DNA of 64,000 nucleotides from Ischnura elegans (Eukaryota > Arthropoda > Insecta > Odonata > Coenagrionidae), in contig NC_060251.1 in the NCBI RefSeq assembly GCF_921293095.1, forward strand, positions 91,126,566 through 91,190,565. Direction: 5' to 3'. A model generated the notes under the pieces. The model was not told the origin of the DNA, searched no databases, and saw only the letters and a program-made list of their open reading frames with translations. The translations under genes were made by a program, and so were the position numbers. Shown here in pieces: positions 40,306 to 55,169 of this stretch; positions within the stretch are counted from its first letter, which is position 1; each line of letters opens with the position of its first letter.

Positions 40306-42520
40306 ATTATCTGCGAAGATAGAATATAAATCTAAGAAAACTGCTAATTAATCGCTTGATACGTTTTCGCAATTGAGAAGAGAAGGAGTTCATTTGGAGA
40401 AGATTTGCATTGGAGGTTGATTTGGAGGAGACTGAAGACCCTCAAAAATTAGGACAGAATTTGAACCCACTGACACCCTCTTCCGCTGCCTATGACCTTG
40501 CCCACAATCGGCGGTAAAATATTTTATTCGGATTTTCAGCGACTATTTCAAAGACAAGTTTTTAATGACAAAATATTATAAACGTAAGTATTGCAAAGGT
40601 TTTACAATGAACCGATCATATACAGCTGGAAAACTATTAATACTACCATAATCGAGTAATAAACCGTGAAAACTGCTGAACCGACGGTAGCTTAAGTCAG
40701 CCTAAACTACGAGATTAAGGAACGTTTTGGGATATTTAATTTCAGTATTTAATATTCAGTTTTCGAAAAAGTAGCATTTCATATATGATATGCTTCAAGA
40801 TCAAGAAGAAAAATTGGAGTACTATATTTTTATGGCATGTGAATCAGAGAATTAATATTTAAATTAGAATTTTTCCCAGGGATTCGTATCCACAGCAGCA
40901 TAATTTTCATAAAACTACGCTGACGTAAATTACAGAACCCATTCGCTAATTTATGTTAAATAATAGCAATGTGAAGTGCCGATTTTGTCTTTTTACCACG
41001 AGTTTGGAAAATGGAATCGAGCTAATGATCTAAATTATGGACATACAAACATTTTGGTTGGAATTTGATTTTTTCCACCAATATGCCTTCATAACCACAA
41101 AACCTTTCCGAAATTTCGGATCTTAAATATTTGAAGTGGATACAATATAACATTGGCATAGTCACGACCGTGATAAATTCGTTTTAAATTAGTTACACAT
41201 ATCACACACCTACTTCGAAAGAAATATCTTCCAACACTGCTGGCAATATAACTATATTTTCATGCCAAATTTAATGTAGCAACTTACAACCTAGACTTTG
41301 ACGAAGGACATGGCCACCTCGCATAACATGTAGCGGCTTGCACAAAGGGAGAATGAAATCGTCGATATCCATAAAATACATCGTTCAAAGGTTTATTGGA
41401 ATATGATGTTCGAGTCTACCCTTCAGCAACGACCTCTGCTCTTTGAATGCGTCACAGATATCTATACTTGGAAAGGAATGGTAAACTTATCATAACACCT
41501 TCGTTTAGAAGCGTAAAAGTGAATTGGAAGGATACAGATAGATGGTAGCCTAAGTACGTAAATAACATTTTCTGTGACGTGTAACGAACTAAAACTCAAT
41601 ATATCATCTCGCCATGTTCAAAGTATAGGGTTGATATAAAATATTAGTGCGGTTTTAGTAATACATAGGAAGGTAGTAGAGATAGGGTGGTAGAGATGTT
41701 TCAGAGGTTGCCCGATCTAGAGTGCCTTGAGGAGGGCACTTCAAGTGCATCATTACGTCCGTCGAATGGGACGTTAAGCCGTGATACCTTTGACGCCTTT
41801 CTCTAGGAGTAGGCTAATGTGGACGCCGGGTTTCTCTCTCGCACTAAGAGGGCGCACATATTGAAATTTATTATGAAGTAAAACAGTTTGAGACGCCAAG
41901 TTCGCAAAATTAAGAACAAACTGTGATTCTGTTTTCAGTTCAAGCATTTTCAAGACTGCACCACTCTTTTATGACAACGATTTATATACGATAGAGGCGC
42001 CTTGCCAACATTTTGCGCCCCAAATGTTAAAAGTTCACCTGTAAGAATATATAGAGGTGAAATTTTCATATATACGGTACATGAAAATGCTGATGAGAGT
42101 TTGCACTACATGACCTAAAATCTTTTAGTAATAATTTAAGCTCTAAGCCAGCGATACGTCACCATAAAAGACCAGTCGATCGGGATAAATGTAAGGGTAG
42201 AGAAGGTGTAAGATCAAGAAACGGGGAGAAATAGGGTTTCGATTCAATAGGGTGAAAGCAACATTCGGTAAAAACGTTCCCCCGAAATCCTCACGATCTC
42301 GTAAAGCCCAAACGCAAGACCTTGCCTTACGAAGTGAATTAATTCAACTGTCGCCGGCTCAACTAAAAAAGGACACCTCTGACCTCGAACGCTTGAGACA
42401 GCGCTCATAACAATTAGCAGTCATGAGCAGTGGTGTACGTCATTTCCATGCAAAACGTAGCACTACCTCAGGTAACATTTTGATAGGGAGACCCAAAGAA
42501 ACAATACATCAATAGCATAG
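40306..42520. other. No recognisable feature
   Basis: AT-rich noncoding sequence. A patch near 41700-41820 with TGCCCGATCTAGAGTGCC and GGGACGTTAAGCCGTG has the look of a LINE or SINE 3' region, but I cannot define it. Confidence 0.35.
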
Positions 42521-42521
42521 G

Positions 42522-42775
42522 AGTCAATGGCGTAGCCAGGAGGAGTCCGCGGGGTCCGGATCCCCCCCAAAATAAAAAAACGCCACTACTTTCCTTCATA
42601 AAAGAAAACAAAATATTAAAAAATCATGAGTTTACCAAATATTCCTTTAAAAAATGAAGTATTTTCGATTATGAAAAGTTAAAATTAGTTTAAAACCCTC
42701 TACTTTGTACCGCGTTTTTTCTTTTAATTCCACTTGGACCCCCCCCCCCCCCCCCCGAAAGAAATTCCTAGCAAC
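42522..42775. repeat. G/C-run dispersed repeat
   Basis: It starts CAATGGCGTAGCCAGGAGG and GGGGTCCGGATCCCCCCC, and ends near AAAGAAATTCCTAGCAAC. It shares the AT-rich core words with the 32.5-kb repeat (AAAACAAAATATT..., TTAAAATTAGTTTAAAACC). Confidence 0.5.
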
Positions 42776-43879
42776 TGATAGAAAGGAAATTATATCTCGT
42801 TACATGCGTAGCATTAATTTTCTTAATGATATCACTACACTGTACACAGTTTACAATATAGCTTGCTTGCGAACACCTCAAGATACAAATAAATACTGCA
42901 GCTTGTAGCAATTTCTGTGACGATGGGAGTAAAACAATGGATTCTAACAACAATGGACGACAGTTCTTGTTGACGACGCGGAACAAATAATACGGGAGTA
43001 TTGTAATGAAACTAGTGGGGTTCGGGTATACGCGTGGTCGCTCCCGATGTCTTCGCAGGGGGAACTTATAAAAACTGTTTGCAATTTGTATTAACTAGAT
43101 TTGTGAAGTTACATAGTAAAGTAAACGTTATAAGCTATACCACACACGCAACTGGAGCACTGGTTAGTGCAGCTACACTATGCCACCGACTAATATGGCG
43201 CCAGCAGACAAGTGCGGAGGTTTGCATGGAAATGACTAACACCACTTTTTTGTTCATGACTGCTAGTTGTTACGAGCGCGGTTTCAATTGGTTTCTCTTG
43301 TAATTAGAATACTGCTGTCATGCTGGAAGTATAAATTGAATCGCTATGTAGTTCAACAGCATTTATTGACACCTGGCCTGCGCAATGACCTCATTTTCAA
43401 GGGTGGTTACCGTGGTTACAATCTCCAAGCTACCAGGAATGGGAGATATACGAGAAATAGGATACGATATAATATATATACGATCGTAAAACGGCCTCGA
43501 GTGTCGGATAGCCCAAATAATATGGCGTGCACGACAGAACGGAAGGCCTAGTGCTGTAGGCGGGTACTGAGTATCAAATGGACGGATAAGGTCGAAAAAT
43601 AGGAGAGGGAAGCTTAGAGCACTATACGCTAAATGATGGACCCATTGGATAGGCCACGTTACAGTAATTACGAGCGAAAGTGAGTACCAGAAATAAACTA
43701 GACGATAATGCTGTCATGAAATCTGTGCAATAAATTCCTATCTTGAAAATTGAATTAGTAAGTACAGGTATTACGGTTTTTTATATTTAATGTGTGACGT
43801 AGGACTTGCCTAATGGTGAAAGGAAACCTGCCAAACATTTACGAATTTATTCAAATTGTTTTTAGTGCAAACAATTTTA

Positions 43880-44160
43880 ATAAGGGTTTTAGATGAGATA
43901 CGGAGGAGAGAGAAGGTTTGGATGGAGCGAGTACTAAGCGGGTAGTGGATGTTGAAAACGGCGTTATAGGGTAGAATGTTAGGTAAACGAGGGAGGGCAA
44001 GGAAGAGAATAGGATTTTTAGTTAGATTGAAAGAGCAAAAGAAAGGGAAAAGTAGGCTTTACAGTGAATTGAAGAAGGTAGTGCTGGAAGGAAAGGGAGG
44101 CTCCCAGATTACTTCTTTAGTACTCCATGGAAACCTGCCTAATCGGTAGAATACTATTTA
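43880..44160 (+). mobile_element. LINE family 1 3' tail, plus strand
   Basis: It carries GATGAGATACGGAGGAGAG, GTTAGGTAAACGAGGGAGGG and the terminal CCATGGAAACCTGCCTAATC then GGTAGAATACT. Compare the tail at 5950-6110. Confidence 0.65.
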
Positions 44161-45221
44161 ATTCAATTATTTATTTTCATGCAATTACTTTCTTGTTGTG
44201 TAAGTTGCATGCATTCCAATTTGCGCCGAAATCGATGCAATTACGTCATCAACTCATGAAAATAGGGCGGAAGCTTTGGCGGTTTTTTTATATTACTTTA
44301 ATGGAATTGCGATTTCGTTTCTGAGTGAACGACCCCAACGTCACTACCATGATCATGCAACTTCCGAGCGATTATGAATGGCACTCGTCATGATTGACGA
44401 ATCTTAAGTCCCCGCAGAGGCAACGATGACGAAAATTTAGTTAGAACGCGCAAATCATGTTACGCACATCCCGGCGATAAAGATCAACCCGCAAAGAGGA
44501 AGCGGTTGAGCCTATGAAATTCGGCACGAATTAGCCAACTTTCCGTTTTTTCCGGAAACGGTGAATTTTTGGAGAATAGTGGGTGGAAAGTCATCTCCGT
44601 TGATTGCAACCTTGCCGATCGGACGTTGAACTGAGCGTTTTAAGGAAGATTTTGAGAAAGGAGAAGGAAGTTTTAATAGTAATAATTTCCTTGATAATGT
44701 GTTTGGATAATGACCTAACGGTTGAAACGCGTCGTACTTTAAATAAACCCATGAAAGAGTGCCATCTCTATTTTCTTTTAATACTCATAGAATATCATTC
44801 CACTGCATTTAGCCTGCTTCTGTTACTTTTATGATAGACGGACATAAACGTAAATATTACAGCTGATAGGATAACGCAGTGGAGAGTTGCGTCACACCAA
44901 TTATAATTATTGGGATCTTGACCTAAGACGATTGAAAAAATGGGCAATTGCCCGTAGGCAATCAAATGGGGTAAATTCCGGTGAGAAAAATACACTTATG
45001 AGAAGTTCTATTCATTTGCTATCATGGGGAGATTCTGGTGCATATTAGAAAACAAGCAACTTTAAGAATAAGAAAATAATTACATGAAAATAAAGGGAAT
45101 ATTAAAATATTTTGCTCTAAAAACCACTAAAATAATGTCATAAATGGATATGACAGGTTTCATTTCACCTTTGGCAAGTCGCCCGTCTTATATTAAGTAT
45201 CCAAAACTACAACCCGTATTA

Positions 45222-45485
45222 TAAGCGGATTTGGGGGGGGGGGGGCAAGGGGGCACGTGCTCCCCTCAGACGCATAAAAAATAGACAAGATTTTTAATAC
45301 GGCTACCATTAAGTTCGTTTTATTTTGTGTATTACGGAGCCTCGATCATTTACTTTAATATTAATAACTTTCATATCAAAATGAAGATAATATGTTCTAC
45401 AGTAATTGTTATATTTTGTTTCTCATCTGGAATATGATCTGTGAGACCCTAATGCCCCCCAAGAAAAATTCCTGGATCCGTCCCT
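45222..45485. repeat. Dispersed repeat, second copy of the 11.1-kb family
   Basis: It starts AAGCGGATTTGGGGGGGG and ends AATTCCTGGATCCGTCCC, with the shared core AGACAAGATTTTTAATAC. Confidence 0.55.
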
Positions 45486-46729
45486 GACCCCTGTACTTAC
45501 TAAGTGAATTGTCAAACTGGAAATTTGTCGTTCAGATTTCATAATAACATCACCGTCTAGTTTATTTCTAGCATAAATGTTCATTACTTCAATGCAGGTG
45601 CAATGAATTGGAGAATATAAACGCAGGGATTTTGGACGCATTTACGAGCACTATTGCGATATTATCTTCTTATCAAAATCCGCCAGAAATATATGACTTT
45701 TTTTAAAAAGTTGGGCACTTAAACAGTGTAACACGTGAGGAAGTCAATTTTTATGTCTGCCGATGATTTTAAACAAATAAATATTGATAAAAATTCTACC
45801 AACGGCTTCATCTAAACACTTCCCTGCAAGGTACCTAAATTTCCGCGTGGCGAGAGATATTTCGTCACCAGCTGAGTTCCTGAGGAAACAAAAAATGTAA
45901 TTTCTTTGCTTAAAATTGCCACAATAAACGGAAATCCATGGCCTAAGTTTCCTTCTTTTTGGTTGGGACTGATAGTGAGGAACTAGTGAATGAATTTGGA
46001 GAGGAAGCAAAACCGACTTTCAACACGCAGCGTCATGAATACTAAAGTTATCTTTCTCCCAAACCACAAGGTGAGGACATAATCTCTATCCTTTCATTAA
46101 CCAAGGAGGAAGCGATAGAGGAAATCCTAGCATGCGTACTTGGTAAATAATGTCATTGCATCCGGTGTGCGGTAGCTTATCAATGCATCCCACTTCTGCA
46201 CCTGCTTCATTTGACTCTTCAATTTTATATATCCGAGTTACATGCGATTACGAAACATATTTTACGGTTGTCTGGCGGTTTGTAACTAAGCTCGGCATAG
46301 GGTTATTCCATATCACTCCGAACTGGAGTTTACCGTAGAACTATCATATTTTGACGAAGATTTGAGGCGCGTTTTTTTCTGGAAAAAAATGTGGAAATTT
46401 TGAGTTAAAAACGTAATGGGTGTAATTATAAGTTCCTTGAAACATATAATTTATAATATCCCTCCTCTCATTGGTGGCACAAAGATTATATTTAGTTCAT
46501 TTTTAAATTAAATATACCTATATCCAGGTGTAATGTAAATAATATTTAGTAATAGTCAATCAATTGCTGAATATTTAAGATTTAATATTACTATTTAAAT
46601 AAGTAAAAGATCGTAGCACTTTTCCACAATTTTTTTTACTGCGTAAAACGCGTTTCGGCTCACCTGGTACAAGACATTGCAAAAAAAAATTTCAGTGCCT
46701 TGTACCAGATGACGGTTGCATTATTTGAT

Positions 46730-47500
46730 TTGTGTAAAACGAGAGTCAGAGGACTTGAAGACTTTGACCAACATGGAAAAGACAATGGCCAGGTATCAGC
46801 TGAAAATCAACAAAAATAAGACTAAAATATTAGATTGCAGTAATAGGGAGGAGGCTAAGACGAATATTAACCAAAGAAAGCATAAGCTTGAAGAGGCGAA
46901 GGAGTTTTCTCACCTGGGAAGCCGAATTACCAACGATGGCCGAAGTAAGAAAGAAATGGTCAGTAGAATAGCGTAGGCGAACAGGGCTTTCTACGAAAAG
47001 AAGAATCTTCTTACAGGTGAGAATACAAGCATAGAAGTAAAGAAACATCATCAGATGCTACATATGGAGTATGTTTCTCTGTGGAAACGAGGCTTGGACG
47101 TTGACAGCAGCAGAGAAGTCAAGAGTGGAAGCATTCGAAACGTGGTGCTACCGATGAATGATGAATATTGGGTTGACCGTGGAAGTAACGCGGAAGTGCT
47201 AGGAAGAGTGGGAGAAAATAGAGTGAAGCCTCCTAACAACCTTAAGCAGAAGAGAGGCAACTTAGTTGGCTACATTTTGAGGTACGACGGCCTGATGAAG
47301 ACTATCGTTGAAGGACAGGTGGAAGGGACGAAGGGCAAGGGACGGCCCCGGATGAGTTACATAGGAGAGGTTATGAAGGATGTAAAAGTGAGGAAATACG
47401 TCGCTATAAAAGGCTAGCGGATAGGAGAGAGAGAAATGGAGAGCTGGGTCAAACCAATCCTAGGATTGTTGACTAGTGACGATGATAAAAAGAGAAATGG
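46730..47500 (+). pseudogene. LINE ORF2 RT C-terminal fragment (family 3)
   Basis: The frame reads MARYQLKINKNKTKILDCSN, EEAKEFSHLGSRITNDGRSK, a stop, ANRAFYEKKNLL, then RGNLVGYILRYDGLMKTIVE and GKGRPRMSYIGEVMKDVKVR. These are the RT thumb and post-RT linker of a LINE. Stops and a frame change make it inactive. Confidence 0.75.
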
Positions 47501-47849
47501 GAGAAAAGTTTTGGTATCTGTCGCACAGCAGTGGCAGGAGCGTCCCCAAATCATAAGAATTTGGACGGGTCGAAAAACTCTGGGAGGAGAAAGTTTTTGG
47601 ATCAGAGAACAGGAGAAACAGATAATTATTGTGCCATTACTTCCTCATTCCTGGTCCACTATCAAACCAGGAGGAAGTCGCTGCCGGAATCATCAGAATC
47701 GAAAGAGAATTCGTCCACAAATAGTATGAACTTAGGAAAAAATGCGAGGAAGTTCCATCTGCAGCGGTCCATAGGAATTCAATTGTCATACGTCTGCTCT
47801 CATCTTATGATTCTGTGCGAGGGCAGTGAATAGTTATAGTGAATAGATA

Positions 47850-50800
47850 ACAGATTCACGTTTCCTCTCTCACATAATTTTTCTATATAGACAGACGGAA
47901 GGATCGTGATGCTAGGCCTTAAACGAAAGCCTGTCTTAAACAAAAGGTGAGCAAGACGTTTAAACCTTTTCTGACGTCTAAATTTTTTTAAAACTATGTT
48001 ATGCTACAGCAAAAAAAGTACTTCACTTGAGTAGGTACCTATTCTTAATGTATATCTGCCATCTGAAATCGAAAATAGAACTCAAAACATTGTATCATCC
48101 ATAGTTTTTGCGCAAATCATATACATCGCCAATATTGATGGCAAATATGTAAGTGTGAACGTGTTGTGAGTTTTTAATAAAATTTAATGGGCAGTACGAT
48201 ATCTTTGTTTATTATGTGCACACTTTTTGATTATTGTATCGCATTACAAATAGTGCAAATTGTCCATAAACTTGAAACGTTTCCATTCAATGGAGAAATC
48301 TTATTTTAATAATTGGTGATGCAAATATCTGTGACGTGACTGTGATTAATTCGTATAATATGGCTTGAGTCCAATCAGAATGAAAAACTATGAACGCACA
48401 TTTAATTTGCTTCATGTTTTATAAGCAAATACCAAGCGGGTAACAGAAATTAATTTTATTCTTCTTACGCGCTCAAAGCCATTACATCCAGTTCAGCCCA
48501 TGATAATTTTTTACCCAGCTAACAGTGAATGAATCACAATCCTTGATGTCGCATAGGTGACAAAAAAGAGGTTGAAACCACACTTAAAATATTAGAAATA
48601 TGAGATGAGGAACAGAAAATATGGATTCAAAACGCACCATGTCTCCGTGTTATTTCTATTTTGTCTGAAGACGCAATAGACATAGTCTGAAGGAAAATCT
48701 TGGATAAATATCTATATGAAAGGGAACTATGAAAATTGCAGAGTTGTAAAAGATTTTCGACTTATTTTATCGCTGAGATACTGAAAGAAAGAAGCTTTCA
48801 CAAATGAGTACACCTTGCAATGTCCTTTCAAATCCATTTCTGGCTATTTTTGTCCGGTCGTACTCTTCAAACTTCATAATTTACAAGTCCAACTGTCGGA
48901 GAAAGCGATATTTCCTTTAATATCCAGTTTTTACTTTGAGCATAAAATTTACTAACGATCATGAAATTGTCACTCGTGTAAATAATAATTCTGTTACCTC
49001 CATTTTTCCGAAAGTAACATCGTGAGAATAGGAACTATTAAGTCGGTACCTCTCCTTGAAGAATTAGAAACTATTTCATAAAATAATTAAAAACACAAAA
49101 GTTGACAGGTATTTGATTCTTCAATTTCGAGTAGTATATCAACGCCCCTGAAGGTTCTCCCTCTGCGCATAGAGCGAATAATAATTCGACTGCTCAAGCA
49201 AGCTTTTTCAACTGCTGACGAGATTCCTAGCATCTTAAGTAAAATGAGAGTGCTAACCATACTTATAAAGCTGAGGTATATTCCATGTTTAAAAAACTAT
49301 CTTGTCTCCTAACAATAATGATATCCTGCCTAACAGAATGGAAGTAACGTAGACACAATATCCCTTGATCCTGAGGCTTTAGCAGTACAAGGAAAAATAC
49401 ATTACCTTCCTTGATGGTAATACAACGTATGCAAGCAATTGGAGTAAATTGTCTAAGACTTCCGCTAAAATATATAATTTAAAGTTGAACTCGGGCGCAA
49501 GTTAAACCTGTATGACAATATCGTCTCATTGGTTTCATCCTCAATAAAAAAAACAAATAAGATATTTGTGAGCTTGAAATTTTTTATTATCTGTTTGGGA
49601 TCTTGATTATTTCTTCGATTGGTGTAGCTGAACACGTTGAAATTACTGAATCATTATATAAATAAAGTCAAAACATTAAAAAATATATATTCTGAGTTAA
49701 TTTATGTACTAGATAAAGTAGTTTAATGACTTTATTATAGAGCAGCGACATTCACTTGAGTGAAATTACACCGAAATAAATTTAAATATTTACTCGATCC
49801 CATCAAAAATTCATATACGTAGAATCTATGCATAGAGGCAAATAATCACAAGAAAATATCTCGTTTAGAAGTCAACTCCATCACATTCGACCTTGATGTA
49901 TCCGAAACTCATAAAATAAAAAAACACCGATAAGCTCACTGTGGTAATATAAGTAGGAAATTGCCAACAAGACATGTGATTAGAGAAGTCGGATTTTATT
50001 TATGATCGAAAAGTTTTCCGGAAATAAAGCATGCATCCGTGAGATCCCGCACGGCTGCCATGACGCATGCCGGACTATTTTTATGACTCTGTCGCGGTAA
50101 TTTTCCCGAGCTATAAAAGAATAACGGAAATTTTCCGCTGCCCCAGGTAAGAGTGTTTTAACAAGTTCAACTATTTATTTTACAGCAAAAGTTCAGCTCT
50201 AGTCAGTCGGGTTTTCCGAGATTTCTAAGCGTGATGGCGGGAATACCGAATAAAATACTCCACTATCGTAAGCGCATGGCTGGCGAACAATGGAATCCCA
50301 AGCTGGCAAAAAATGAGTGAACTTCAGCACAAACTAAAAAACAAGCTGGAATTCTAGAAGCATGAAATTCCTAAACGCATTCTTTTAACTTGATGAGCAA
50401 TATCATTCGGGCGACAGCCTGAGAATCATCTAAGTAGCATATTCGGCAAATTATTATTAAAAAATCCGGAACTATTTAACTTCAGCTAATTTACTGAACC
50501 TACAGAGCTTACAATGAACGTTCATTGCTTTAATTTCGTTAATGTAAAATGATGGTAAGGCTAAACAAAAAAGTTATTTGCCGGAGTTGGAGGAGAACAT
50601 ATCATAACACTACACAAGGATATATTTCTGATACCATGACAGTCTAGTTATTTCCATTTATCGGCAGTACTTTGATATCATTGCCAAGACATGTAATGGG
50701 ATAAGCGAGAGAACCTGGGAGGCTATACATTAATTATTTTCCTCGTTGTCCTCCTAATTTGCTAGATCTGTACTTCACACAGCCTCCGTGCATCTTAAGT

Positions 50801-51590
50801 ATTTTTATTCTCGTTGATTAGGATCAGAATTTAGCTTCAAATGCAGCATTTCGGTATGGATAAAGAAAAACAAACTACACTGCTATGTTCTAAGCATTCC
50901 CAACAAATATTATTCGAGGCAAAATGTATCAATTTCTTTAAATCTTTAACGATAAAAATTATTCATCAGCTGAGAACTTGAAAAGATCGTATAAATGTTT
51001 ACTTCAAAAAGTCAGCAACAAGTTGGCTATGGACCAAGAGGAAGGTTTAGTAGTAATTGAACACTTCGCAGATTCTGCTGTACGGAGAAATCTATAAATT
51101 CAAGCCAGGAAAAAAATAGCTTGCAAATAGAGAGCAAACGAACATGCTTGAACTATCAGGAAAGATCTGGAATTAATTACTGCATAAAATATGTCTGAAG
51201 CAATAAACGCACTGTCAAACATGATGGCTGAGGAAAAATATTTGACGGAAAGAAACTCTCAAGGCATTGAGGAAGTTTTATTCGACAAAAACAATGGTAG
51301 TCGACTAGAAGGTTACCTTGGTAAGCGAGAGTGTATCCATTAACCGTGGGTTAAGTTCTGGTCTTTATTTATCATCGTGCTTTGTTCGACTCTTTCAGAT
51401 GTTAGGCTTTGATCACTCGTTTTGATTAGTCGATTTAGTTTGCTGCTGTTTCCATGGTTTCCAGAGATGTATTGTAACCATAGTCGCTCCAGGAGTTCTA
51501 TCACTTGAACTAACAAACACTTAACTCTTCCTCTGTGCATTTCTATTAGCTTTTGGGGGTAAGATGGTTTTTACTTTACATACAAGCGAA
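47850..51590. other. Long AT-rich stretch without recognised genes or repeats
   Basis: Stops are dense in all frames. The only items of note are the candidate TATA/donor pair near 50.1 kb and a decayed SINE near 51.6 kb. Confidence 0.4.
50112..50146 (+). promoter_or_regulatory. Candidate core promoter with short first exon
   Basis: TATAAAA at 50112-50118 is followed about 28 bases later by a donor-like CCCCAG/GTAAGAG at 50146/50147. The local sequence is richer in CG dinucleotides than its surroundings. No downstream coding exon was found, so this is speculative. Confidence 0.2.
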
Positions 51591-51899
51591 ATCGGGAGAT
51601 CCAGGCTCGAATTCCGGTAAAGGCAAATGACTTTTCTTGATGACATGCGCATTGCAAAATTACGGGTGACTCCGTACAGGTACTGTACACAACTGTACCC
51701 GTAGTTGGTGTACACCACTGGCTACATCGAAGTAATTTGCTAGAATATCTATGGTGAACGCCCTACCGTGCTAATTTCTAGCCTTAACCTAGGGATTGTG
51801 GCGATATACACACAAGCATGCTTAGATAAGCCTTTTTTTATATTCTGGCAGCATGAACCATATTTTCCTCTAGAGGCAACAGAACTTCGCGAAGGAAAA

Positions 51900-51975
51900 A
51901 GATGTCTTGCTTGTTCAAGTGGTAGAACATCTGGCGCGAATTCGGGAGATCCGATTTCGAATCCCGGTCAAGGTA
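51900..51975 (+). other. tRNA-derived SINE head
   Basis: GTTCAAGTGGTAGAACATC resembles a tRNA D-arm and TTTCGAATCCCGGTCAAGG a T-arm plus acceptor strand. CTTG at the start can pair with CAAG at the end. The AAATGAGTTTTTCT that follows recurs in a decayed relative near 51595-51635 (CTCGAATTCCGGTAAAGG, AAATGACTTTTCT). Confidence 0.5.
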
Positions 51976-54900
51976 AATGAGTTTTTCTCTGTGAATTCTT
52001 CGAACCTGACGATGCTGGTTGAAATACCAACGAAATTGTCGTCACAAATTAGGTTCACGCGGTGACAGTGGTGGATACGTATCGGGGGCGAAGGGAGCCG
52101 GGCTTGCGGGGCCGCCCGGATTGCCGAATATTGCAGAATCACAATTGCAACCTTCTGTATCATAAGATGGTATTGTTTTTTATACGTTTACAATCAGTTT
52201 AAATAAAAATTTCTTAATCTTTGCATGTAATTGGATTATTTTTCATTACGACAAAAGTATAGGTATCTCAAGTTATCTTTTGCGCCCCCGTGGAGTTTTT
52301 TAATGTATCCATTACTGCAAAGTGAAAGCCAAAATCCAAGGAGACAGGCTATTGATTGTGCTATATGAAATCATTTCCAGAATATAAATTAACGTATGGG
52401 GCTATTTTAATTCTGGGATTTTTTTGCTAAAATTTAGAAAAGGGGCCGATTAATACACACCGAGCAGATGGTGGCATAGAATTTTTGGTAAGTCACATGA
52501 GTATTACTTAATTGAAGTTTTCGCGTCTCATGACGATTAAAAAGTGATATACGGATTCATGCCGCGTGGTATTTCGGATTTTGCCCCAACGTTTCCAGAC
52601 CGACTCCTGGTCACTTCTTCAAGGTAATGGTGTTCGGCGCTGCCGACTTTTTTTTACTTCAAGTGAGAGTGGTGGGCGGAAAGACCCATATGCCACTTTT
52701 TAAATCACATGAATAATTCCTCATTTGGCCTCAGCCAAATATGACAGCATCCTTTGCAGGAGTATTCCCAAAAAAATTTGTAGCAAGATGAAACTCTAAC
52801 TTTGTAACTCTAAAGATTCCTGTATTACACGCTACCCTATTGAAATAAATTATTTAGCTTCATATATTTAGATTATTATAATCCCTTTGAACTTTCTGCG
52901 TTCCCTCATTGCATTAGAAATAAAACAGTAAAATGGTTAGTCACAAACAAACTATTTCTGAGTTACTGTCATTGAAAATGAGTCTCTATAGCTTTACTCC
53001 TGCTTTAAATAGGGCAGTTTCTGTTTAAATGATAGTTTATGACTGTGAATATCACACTCATGGATGAAGATACAGATTATACGATCAGTGCCCTTGAAGC
53101 GTTGCATATAATCTAATGGGGGTGTAGGAATTCAATTGGAAGTTACTTTAAACTCTTGAAACCATCATTCGAAGACACGCTTCAAGGGTATTTCCACCAC
53201 GCACCAATTTAGGAATCAGTTTCCATACATACATTTGGGGTACTGGAGGTATTGCGTTCATTTAAATCCTTAATTCGTGTCAGAATGAGCGAATTTCAAT
53301 ATTGTCAGACATCGCAGTTCTCCATTGTTCTATTTTCACTACCGCTACTAAACTTCAAGGTTCAAAGTAGTTTTCAAAGCAAATCCTTTCCATTTGGTTT
53401 TCAAATTCTTTCACTCCAATCAGGTGCATTTTTTTAAAACAAATTTTACCGCCATATCCGAGTTCGAATCCCGGGAACAGAAAGTGATATCTTCTTCGTA
53501 AAATATGGTACCGATTGAGAACTTTTTCACGAATGTATTGCATTACATAGGTGGCTATGAAAATGAAGGCAATGGATCCAGTGAAGAAGGTCACTTTCAT
53601 TTTCAAGTTCAATCTCAAACAATGTCCCGGAAGGCAAGTAGACTGGTCGACAAGTTAGTCAGAACGCTATTAAAATTGGGTCCAAGGTCTTACGATTTGA
53701 AGGGCATTGGAAAATGCATTTGCTAAAGCACGACATTACGGAAACCGCTAACGCCTGTAAAGGACTCGACAAAGAGTAAAATTGAGACCTTACATGCATT
53801 TTCGATACCTGAGTTCTCAACTTTTAACAAAAAAATAAGGCAGTTGTGGGGACTTCGAGCATTTCTACCCTTATTAAAATTACGACACGGTAAAAGCTGG
53901 CGATAAACCGTGAGGAAAGTACTTAATAAAAGCTCAATTATTTATAATAGCTGACTTCACTCGCCGAAAATGGAATTGATACACATCATTGTGGCCCCGC
54001 CAGAAAAAAAAAACATGATCTTGTTAGCCTATAAGTAACCCAACTTGACTGAGGCGATAATAGCTCTCCAATCACAACCTGTTCGGCAGAGCTACTCCAT
54101 TGGTAGAAGTGCTTTACAATAGCAACTCGAGACAATGTTAACCGAGAGTAAGTGAAATTACTCCCGTATTAGCCAAAGATGCCAGGTAAACAAGGGGTAG
54201 AGAAGGAGTGGATGTTTTTGATATTAAAAATACAATATCCATAGGGAATTGACCACTTCCACTATCCACTAGAATTGGAGCATACAACACTTGAATTTGC
54301 TGAAAAAATAATGAACGCACATACGAGGTTTACATTAGCTTTTACTTTCCGGCAAACATCAATACTTATTTTTAGAAAATCCCCAAGAGTGGGTTTCACC
54401 ATTTCTCAGAACTGCAACGGAGGGAAAAGGCTTGCGACGAAGGAGAGTGTTTGGCTTTCACGTTTCCCTGCACGATGCCGAGAAGTAGAATTGAGCAGGT
54501 GGTGAGCGAGGGGATGGTACTGCTGCCAGGAGTAAACTTCAACGGCATCCTGCATAATATTTTCATAATATTTGCTTTTGATGAATTCATTAATCCATCA
54601 CTACAACTAAAATGATAACCACAGTATGGGCGCCATTCAGCCAAAGACAAAATCTTTGTATTAAGTTATTAAGTTTGTAAGGTGTAATACTTTGGAATTA
54701 AATGTCAGCATTGAATACTCAGATTGCCTTGGTGATTATTATATGATTGGGATACTAGATAATCTACAGAGTACTGTCGTTCTAAAACGATTTTTCCCTC
54801 GTCCCATCGAGGAACAGCGACTGATTTAACTACGTTTTAAAATTTAGCCTTCTATCAGGTAGTACAAATATTTTATCCGTTACCCATTTTTACCTCATAA

Positions 54901-55169
54901 TATGCCAACGGCTGGAAAGAGCTTGTGGAACTTTTTCCGACCCAAACGGCTGCTATATTATTTGTTAATCAAAAATGGATGCTCATTATCAATGAATTCG
55001 ACAGAGAATAAAAAACGGTGTACAGATTTAATAATTAAATCATCTAAGAAGAAAATACTCGCCCTCAATAACATAAAGCCACGGCTTAAATTGACCAAAG
55101 ACTTAGACATGAAAAGAATAAACACGGAGTACCATGAGGCTCGGAATAATTGCCATGGGAATTAAAGAA

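Noticed and set aside
51900..51975. Genuine tRNA gene
   Set aside because: Arms are imperfect, no clean anticodon loop can be drawn, and a decayed relative lies nearby. SINE origin fits better.
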